Source: Anisus vortex
Lineage: Eukaryota > Mollusca > Gastropoda > Planorbidae
Assembly (NCBI GenBank): GCA_949126835.1
Contig: OX421499.1
Coordinates: 23,223,990 to 23,287,989 of the forward strand
Direction: 5' to 3'
DNA length: 64,000 bases
Shown here: in pieces, positions 57,691 to 64,000 of the stretch
How the letters are laid out: each line of letters begins with the position of its first letter
Position numbering within the stretch: position 1 is the first letter of the stretch
Program-made: the position numbers and the translations under genes
Notes under the pieces: model-generated
What the model saw: only the letters and a program-made list of their open reading frames with translations
What the model was told of the DNA's origin: nothing
The model's database searches: none

Positions 57691-58084
57691 CACTCGTACA
57701 TGACCTTAGTGCGCCCTCTCCAACCCCCCCTCCCACCAATGGTCCACCCCTGAACGCCGTTACGCCCACGACGGCTTATGCGGTTTTTGTTCTGGGGGGG
57801 GGGGGGGGGTGGCGGCAATTATAGCAATTACGGGGACTGATTGCATTGCCAGGACAGAATTCAGACGCATTTACTTTCCGTACTAACGCCGCCCACACAT
57901 TAAAACTGGTTGAGATTTATGTCCGCCCTCCAGACCCACGGGGAAGAAGAACGTGACACGTGCCTCCTCGTGAACTTATTTTAAAAAATGATGATTCGTT
58001 TTAATATTAATTTTTCTTTATTCCTGATAAAAGTTATATCTAATTATTATAGTTTATACTTTCTATGAACCAAATCTGATTTGT

Positions 58085-58553
58085 TTATGACCACTCATAA
58101 GAGCTAAACTTTTTTTGGTTAAGACCACTCGCCAGAACCTAAACTTTATTTAGTTATGACCACTGGCAAGAGCCTAAACTTTATTTGGTAATGACCACTC
58201 ACAAGAGCCTAAACTTTATTTAGTTATGACCACTCACAAGAGCCTAAACTTTATTTGGTTATGACCACTCACAAGAGCCTAAACTTTATTTGGTTATGAC
58301 CACTCACAAGAGCCTAAACTTTATTTGGTTATCACCACTCACAAGAGCCTAAACTTTATTTCATTATGACCACTCACCAGAGCTTAAACTTTTTTTGGTT
58401 ATGACCACTCGCCAGAGCCTAAACTTTATTTCATTATGACCACTCACCAGAGCTTAAACTTTATTTGGTTATGACCACTCGCCAGAGCCTAAGCTTTATT
58501 TGGTTATGACCACTCGCCAGAGCCTAAACTTTATTTAGTTGTGACCACTCACC
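58085..58553. repeat. Minisatellite at the TM-exon donor of gene E
   Basis: About 13 units of 35-36 bp (CAAGAGCCTAAACTTTATTT and GGTTATGACCACTCA). In the sense of gene E many units contain GTGAGTGG, the same sequence as the strong donor at the end of exon 5. Confidence 0.9.
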
Positions 58554-58795
58554 ATTGACCAAACCTGGCTTTTTATTCTTCATGAGCATGTGAAATACCA
58601 AGTAGGAGAAAGCAATAAGCACGAACAGGACGATCACTAATGCGGCCCAAGCTATCGAAGTGGACTCTTCCTCTATCTTCTTCTCCTCCAGCCCTTGCGT
58701 CTTGGTGCTACGCCTTACGCCTGCCGTAGGGGTCACCCTATTTCTGATAGTCTTATCCTTTGTCGTGAACGATGAAGTTATCTCGACCTTCAACT
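58553..58795 (-). CDS. Gene E exon 5: charged stalk and transmembrane helix
   Basis: Acceptor TTTTCCTTAG. Stalk LKVEITSSFTTKDKTIRNR, then RRSTKTQGLEEKKIEEE. Helix SIAWAALVIVLFVLIAFSYL, then KNKKP. The donor GTGAGT at 58552 is preferred over GTTTGG at 58564; both keep phase 1. Confidence 0.82.
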
Positions 58796-61700
58796 CTAAG
58801 GAAAACAAAGATCAAAGTAAAATGTCTGTTCATTTTAACCGCTATTTAAGTCTTTGTTTATTCGAAGTAAATCAGGTAGGTAAATATGTTGATTGATGGA
58901 TTAGTGAAAAGGAAACAATTGGGAGTTGTCGTAGGTAGGTAACTGAGCGTAGAGACGGGCGTATAGTATCAATAAAAAATATAAATAGATAGACACATAG
59001 ATAGACAAAAAGATAGATTGATAATAAATAAATATATGAATAGATAGATGGATGTGTAGGTGGGTAGCTGACTGGATGGAATAGTGAATTATTGAGTAGA
59101 AAAATGGATGGATGTGTGGATAGTGGATACCGTAGATATTTGAATGGATTGTTTGGATGCGTAGATCAATAAATGAATAGAATGATGGACGAAAAGTAAT
59201 CTTAATCTTAAAGAAGGCCTTAAACGCAACTTTTTAGAAGGCCTTAAACACATCTTTTTAGAAGGCCATAAACACAACTTTTTAAATGTCTTTAAACACA
59301 ACTTTTTAGATGGCCTTAAACACATTTTAGAAGGTCATAAACACAACTTTTTAGAAGGCCATAAGGACAACTTTTTAGAGGGCCTTAAACACAACATGTC
59401 AGATTGATATTAAACAGAAATGACTATAATGTTTCTAAATTCAACTGACCTCCAGGTTTCACAACGAATAATTCACTTGAATCAGAAAAGAGGATAGCTG
59501 TTTTGTTTTCATAGACATCCGCTGTACTGCAGGTCAGATTCAGTCCTTCCTCCAACATTTTTGCATCGTTGATGTAAAGTGTATCATCTTTAGCTATTAA
59601 CTGAACACAAAAATAAAAGTATAAGCTTATAGGTAAAGAAGTGTTGATGTATAGATTAGAATTATTGCGAAAAGATCGTACGATGTTAATGTTACAAACG
59701 AAAACGTATGCTATTATTAATGTAAGATATGATATTGAATCAAGGGTCTGGCCAAAACTAATTTACTTCATCACTGATTTGTGATATTATAGTATCGTCT
59801 ACAATTAGTTTAAAGAAAATCAGGAAACAACTCTCCTAGCTATAGAAGTTAAGATAGGCTTGCTTAATTTGAGATAACTTCTGATTCCAATATAGTGACT
59901 TAAGCTTTAGTAAATATTTGAAGTATAGACACGGTAATTAAAATCTAAAAAGTAAATACATTTGTAAGCATATCACTTTTTCGTAATGATACGTTTTCTC
60001 TTCCTCTGTACACATTTCTTATTGCTTCTATTGCTTTGAAACTTTCCCATTCATTTATACTCATATTTATTTTATGAAATTCATTCCCAACTTAATGTCT
60101 ATAATAAAACATATAAATTTAAAGTACAATTCTCACACATACAAATATGGGTCAAGGGAATAATTTATTATAAAAACAAACAATGAACAATCAATAAACA
60201 AAAAACAACTTAACAAAGAACAGAAGCCAATAAAAAAAAAGTTAAACATTAAACACACGAACAACGAACGGGTCACGCGAAGATTAAACTATTATTTAAG
60301 TACAACAAAAACAACGACAAAAAAACAACTAACACAAAAGAACATATTAACAATTAGTTAACCAACAAACACACACAAACAAACGCACAAACATTCAACT
60401 AACATACAACCAACATACAACCAACATACAACTAACATACAACTAACTGACAACTAACATACAAGAACCCACAGAATCTATTCAGCCACACACACATACT
60501 GCAAGCGCCCAATAGCACACACGAACAAGTGAACCAAAAGTCCAAACCGTTTCATGGGGAGTGTCAATCTGCTCTTGGATCTTCCTGATCTGCCAATTGA
60601 CTACGTGGCCAAGCCCGCGGTTGTGTGTCTTGTGTTCGCACTTGAACGTATTACCCAGGAGAGTGATAGTCGGTGTTTTCGGTTTAGCTCATTGTGGGAG
60701 AAAAAAACACAAAAATCAGCAACAAATAAAGAGAAACCGAAAGTCACCAGTTTTCATCGTTCTTTGTTTTTATGTATTTTTTAATCTGTATTTTAGCGAT
60801 TTGTATCGTTTTGAACATGTGTGGGCGTGGGGGGGTCTGTGCAGATATATATACATATATATATATATATATTATACATTTTTTTAATGTTTAGGCAACT
60901 GCTGAGTTGCAGATTGGTGGACATAAACGTCGATGCTGCTAGCCAGCTCTATGTCGAACATCTTATTCTTCATACTCAATATTGGTCAATGGGGGAGTTT
61001 AAACAACAAGGGTTGCAACATTGGTGAAAAGCTCGATGAATTCCAGGCCTGTTTTGAGTTGGAGGAGGTCTTCTGTGGTCCAAATCTGTTGGGAGCAGTA
61101 TTATGAAGGGGGACTGATAAGCCTTCAGGCTTCCGCGATATCTAGATCAGCACATGTATCATTCCATTTGGTTAACTTTACCTTCGCGATTAAAGTGTGA
61201 TAAAACGCTCAGTGCCGTAGACTTAATTGTGACAAAACGCTCAATGCCGTAGACTTAATTGTGACAAAACGCTAAATGCCGTAGACTAAACTGTGACCAA
61301 ACGCTAAATGCCGTAGACTAAATTGTGACAAAACGCTCAATGTCATAGACTAAATTGTGACAAAACGCTCAATGCCGTAGACTAAATTGTGACAAACCGC
61401 TCAATGCCGTAGACTAAACTGTGACCAAACGCTAAATGCCGTAGACTAAATTGTGACCAAACGCTAAATGCCGTAGACTAAATTGTGACAAAACGCTCAA
61501 TGTCATAGACTAAATTGTGACAAAACGCTCAATGCCGTAGACTAAATTGTGACAAACCGCTCAATGCCGTAGACTAAACTGTGACCAAACGCTAAATGCC
61601 GTAGACTAAATTGTGACAAAACGCTCAACGTCATAGACTAAATTGTGACAAACCGCTCAATGCCGTAGACTAAATTGTGACAAAACGCTCAATGCCGTAG

Positions 61701-63599
61701 ACTAAATTATGACAAAACGCTAAATGCTGTAGACTAAATTGCAAGAGACTTCTAAATGTCATCTGAACTAAATTATGACACAAGTCTAAATATCTTCAGT
61801 TCTTTTTGCGAAAGATTGCCCAATGCCGTAGAGATTAAAATGTGACAGACTGCTCAATGACTTGGAGAGAAAATTGCGTCACTAAATTGAATATTCTAAG
61901 TACTTAATTATGACAGATTGCTCAATGACATAGATTCTAAACTGAACTAATTTGTGACAGAATGCTGATTAATATTTAAACTAAAGTGTGACGGAAGGCT
62001 GATTGCTCTTTGGACTAAATTGTGACATAATCATGACTACTCTTTGGACTAAATTGTGACCAAGGGCTACGGCTCTTTGGACTACATTATTACAGAATAT
62101 TGATTGCTTTTTGGACTAAATTGTGATCGAATGCTGATTGATCTTTGGACTAAATTGTAACAGAAAGCTGATAGTTATTTTAAATAAATTGTGACAAGGT
62201 GACAATTGCTTTTTGGACTATATATGTCTTAATTTCATCGTTACGTCTTAAAATGCAAACACCTTACCAGCAATTATGAGTAGATTACTGCATCCAAATA
62301 AAATCTCATTAGAAATCGTAGCACTGCAAAGAAAGAATCCGGCGTCTTCCATCTGGATACTCTTGATGGTCAGCTTGGCCACGCCATACTCGGACACGCT
62401 CTCGTGTATTCTTGGCTTCCAATTTTCGTATGGCTGAAAATTAATATGGTCCCTGTCCCAGGATAAGAACCCTAACTTATTTGAGTCTCTTAATAATTTC
62501 TCACCGAGATTCCTCGTGTGTAAAATTAAAATAGTTTCAGCGAAGCGTAGCGGTACTGTGAAAGTTAATTCCACATCTTTGTCTACGTCTGCGTATACTT
62601 TGTTGATTGAAGTCTCCTGATCGCTGGATACCACTTGAAAAGAAGGAATGCACACATAAAGAAAACAAAAACAATGGCATACATATAAATATTTTGTCAA
62701 TATAGTATATTATCTATTAGTAATTCTCTCTATTTATTATTTTATTTCTTAAACTACTTCTCAAAAATTATTTGCCCTACTACACATATTTGTTAATAAA
62801 GTATATTCTTACTACACACATTTGTTAATACTGTATATTCTTACTGCACATATTTGTTAATACTGTATATTGTTGCTGCACATATTGTTAATACTGTATA
62901 TTGTTGCTGCACATATTTGTTAGTTTTGTATATTGTTACTGAACATATTGTTAATACTGTATATTGTCACTAATTGTATTTGTATATCGGTTTTATACTT
63001 CCTTGCTTGTCTTTTAAATCGCTTAAATATTATATATTTTGCTAGTATTATAAATTCTTGTATTGGATAGTAGTGCAGCATTTTTTAATACGTTCTCATA
63101 CACTGTTCTTTTTCCAGGCATAATTAATTATGATGAAACGTTTGAAAAAAAAACAACGTTAATGATTTTCTTAAATGCATACATTGTTTGTTCAAAAGCT
63201 ACTTTAAAGTTGATTTTGTTACTGCCCTTACATAATACATAGCTGTTAACTTATTTGAAAACTGAATTATAAAAAGAAAAATGAATTCATAAGAAAACTG
63301 AATTCGAAAAATCAACAATTGAATTTATAATTAAAGTGAATTCGTTAGAAACGAAATTAAAAAGAATTAATAAGAAAACTCTATTTATCAGAAAACAGAA
63401 TTCGTAGGCAAATTAAACTAAAAAAAAAACAACTGCAAAAAAAAAAACAACAACTGAATTCATAAGGAAACTAAATTCACATGAAAACTGATATCGTAAG
63501 AAAACTGATGTCATAAGAAAACTGGTATCGTATGTAAACTGACTTACTTGTTATCAACCAATAAACGGCAATACATTTTGAGTTTAGGAACGTCACCAT
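58553..63599 (-). CDS. Gene E: two-Ig-domain type I membrane receptor, five coding exons found, tail missing
   Basis: Exons in transcript order (minus strand): 63599-63548, 62633-62268, 60687-60548, 59600-59450 and 58795-58553; 952 nt, in frame, ending at phase 1 like the paralogs. Layout: signal peptide (about 1-18), V-like domain (about 19-140), second Ig-like domain (about 140-237), charged stalk (238-282), TM helix (about 284-306). It faces gene D tail to tail and is its closest relative by first exon. The exon 3 donor (GTTTGG) is weak, and exon 5 has two possible donors (58565 or 58553). No tail exon was found downstream; reading past exon 5 gives NGEWSQLNKV and a stop at 58524. Role inferred as for the other genes. 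Confidence 0.78.
58960..59175. repeat. Degenerate TATC-type array before the TM exon of gene E
   Basis: Plus strand AGATAGACACATAGATAGAC and GATAGATGGATG patterns, which are TATC/CCATC in the sense of gene E. Same intron (4) as the arrays of B and D. Confidence 0.7.
59205..59395. repeat. Minisatellite in intron 4 of gene E
   Basis: About eight units of about 24 bp (GGCCTTAAACACAACTTTTT). Starts some 55 bp beyond the exon 4 donor. Confidence 0.85.
59450..59600 (-). CDS. Gene E exon 4: C-terminal half of second Ig-like domain
   Basis: Phase 0 to 1. Acceptor TTGTGTTCAG. Reads LIAKDDTLYINDAKMLEE, then LNLTCSTADVYENKTA and LFSDSSELF. F-strand Cys and glycosylation site NKT conserved. Donor GAG|GTCAGT. 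Confidence 0.85.
59601..60547. other. Intron 3 of gene E
   Basis: AT-rich; an AACATACAACTAAC-type array lies at about 60355-60460. No other feature. Confidence 0.5.
60548..60687 (-). CDS. Gene E exon 3: N-terminal half of second Ig-like domain
   Basis: Phase 1 to 0, 140 nt. Reads KPKTPTITLLGNTFKCE, then HKTHNRGLGHVVNWQIRK and EQIDTPHET. FKC and VNW give the Cys and Trp in register with C (LQC, VKW). Donor GTTTGG is weak. GC-richer than flanks. Confidence 0.72.
60688..61189. other. Intron 2 of gene E, near exon 3
   Basis: Short (AT)n near 60845-60872. Otherwise unremarkable. Confidence 0.4.
61190..62222. repeat. Long minisatellite of about 32-bp units
   Basis: Over 1 kb of GTGACAAAACGCTCAATG plus CCGTAGACTAAATT units. 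The left part is homogeneous, the right part decays towards exon 2 (GGACTAAATTGTGAC variants). Subtypes (CTCAATGCC, CTAAATGCC, CTCAATGTC) alternate in blocks, indicating higher-order duplication. Confidence 0.95.
62268..62633 (-). CDS. Gene E exon 2: first Ig V-like domain
   Basis: Phase 1-1, 122 codons. Acceptor CTTTTCAAG. Reads VSSDQETSINKVYADVD, KDVELTFTV at the missing B-strand Cys, then EDAGFFLC and LFGCSNLLIIAG. Donor GCTG|GTAAGG. Confidence 0.88.
62765..62985. repeat. Minisatellite in intron 1 of gene E
   Basis: About seven units of about 30 bp (CACATATTTGTTAATACTGT plus ATATTGTTACTG). Confidence 0.85.
63255..63545. repeat. Degenerate short repeat next to exon 1 of gene E
   Basis: AAGAAAACTGAATTC-like units, imperfect, ending at the exon 1 donor region. 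Confidence 0.6.
63548..63599 (-). CDS. Gene E exon 1: signal peptide
   Basis: Codes MVTFLNSKCIAVYWLIT, donor ACAA|GTAAGT; 52 nt. Confidence 0.78.
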
Positions 63600-63605
63600 G
63601 GCAAC
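63592..63605. promoter_or_regulatory. X-box-like motif over the gene E start codon
   Basis: GTCACCATGGCAAC on the plus strand is a full match to GTNRCC, two bases, RGYAAC. Confidence 0.4.
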
Positions 63606-64000
63606 ATCCACATTAGTGTACGCGATGCATGTCTGAAGTTTTCATTTATTTACGTTTTAGATCTAGTTGCAACATGGAGTAAACCTATTTCTGTTAGTTA
63701 TAATCTTGTGCCAAAAAAATATAAGGAACAAAAAAAAAAGGGGGTTTAAGTTTAAGCATGCTGTGTGCTTAAACATAAATGTGATAGAACTAGACTCATT
63801 CAGCGTAGACAACAAACAACTACCGAATTACCGGTACATCTTTCATAACTGCTCGAAAAAAAATGATATTAAAAAAAAATCCTTTATATTAACTTCGCAA
63901 AACTATCTGACTGGCTGCCTAACAAAAGAACCAAATCGCTAAAGGTGGATAGGCCCACTTCCCGACAACCTATCGAACAGAAACTCGACAAATAGATGTA
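63606..64000. other. Upstream region of gene E
   Basis: AT-rich, with A runs. No further gene visible; the small open frame at 63667-63942 is low-complexity. Confidence 0.4.

Noticed and set aside
58524..58552. Read-through end of gene E as the normal tail
   Set aside because: Possible, but a strong GTGAGT donor at the same phase as in the paralogs makes splicing more likely; left open.
6462..63599. Fibrinogen-related proteins (FREPs)
   Set aside because: Ig domains are present but there is no fibrinogen-like domain; instead there is a TM helix and a cytoplasmic tail.

Overview
The window is animal genomic DNA: AT-rich, intron-bearing, and full of microsatellites, minisatellites, tRNA-derived SINEs, 5'-truncated LINEs and small DNA transposons. 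The repeat mix (long TATC arrays, a tRNA-headed SINE present in about eight copies, LINE 3' ends with a C2H2-like C-terminal finger) suggests a mollusc, most likely a heterobranch or planorbid gastropod. That assignment is inference; no species marker is visible.

The host genes form one tandem family of small type I membrane receptors. Each gene is built from the same exon set with the same intron phases: a 52-nt signal-peptide exon (ends phase 1), one exon for an Ig V-like domain (phase 1-1), two exons for a second Ig-like domain (split at phase 0), one exon for stalk plus transmembrane helix (phase 1-1), a short cytoplasmic-tail exon carrying the stop codon, and a 3' UTR exon. Gene A (only its 3' end, 542-1260, +), gene B (6462-about 16450, +), gene C (19711-about 30690, +) and gene D (38584-about 51650, +) run head to tail. 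Gene E (63599-58553, -) faces D tail to tail. B and C pair by sequence, as do D and E. Summing the exons I assign gives open reading frames of 333 aa (B), 322 aa (C) and 324 aa (D, tail exon less certain); the tail of E was not found.

The first Ig domain is unusual. It keeps the F-strand D-A-G-x-Y-x-C signature but lacks the B-strand cysteine and the C-strand tryptophan, and has an extra Gly-Cys just after the G strand. The second domain has Cys, Trp, Cys and a shared N-glycosylation site. Tails of A, B and C share the motif S-P-S-G-Y-S-x-E-S-K. A palindrome resembling an RFX X-box overlaps the start codon in all four genes with a visible first exon.

Several introns carry minisatellites whose unit contains a copy of the neighbouring splice site, so decoy splice sites are stacked against the real ones. 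In B and C the nearest decoy acceptor of exon 3 is in frame and would add 11 or 12 residues between the Ig domains. In C the decoys of exon 4 begin with an immediate stop codon.

The rest is mobile DNA and simple sequence. It includes four copies of a 72-73 bp MITE flanked by TTAA, at least five hAT-like elements (three with perfect 8-bp duplications), two larger elements with inverted ends and subterminal repeats, broken LINE copies and two SINE types. Long stretches between 16.5-19.7 kb, 21.4-24.3 kb, 30.7-33.6 kb and 52-54.3 kb show no gene I can support.
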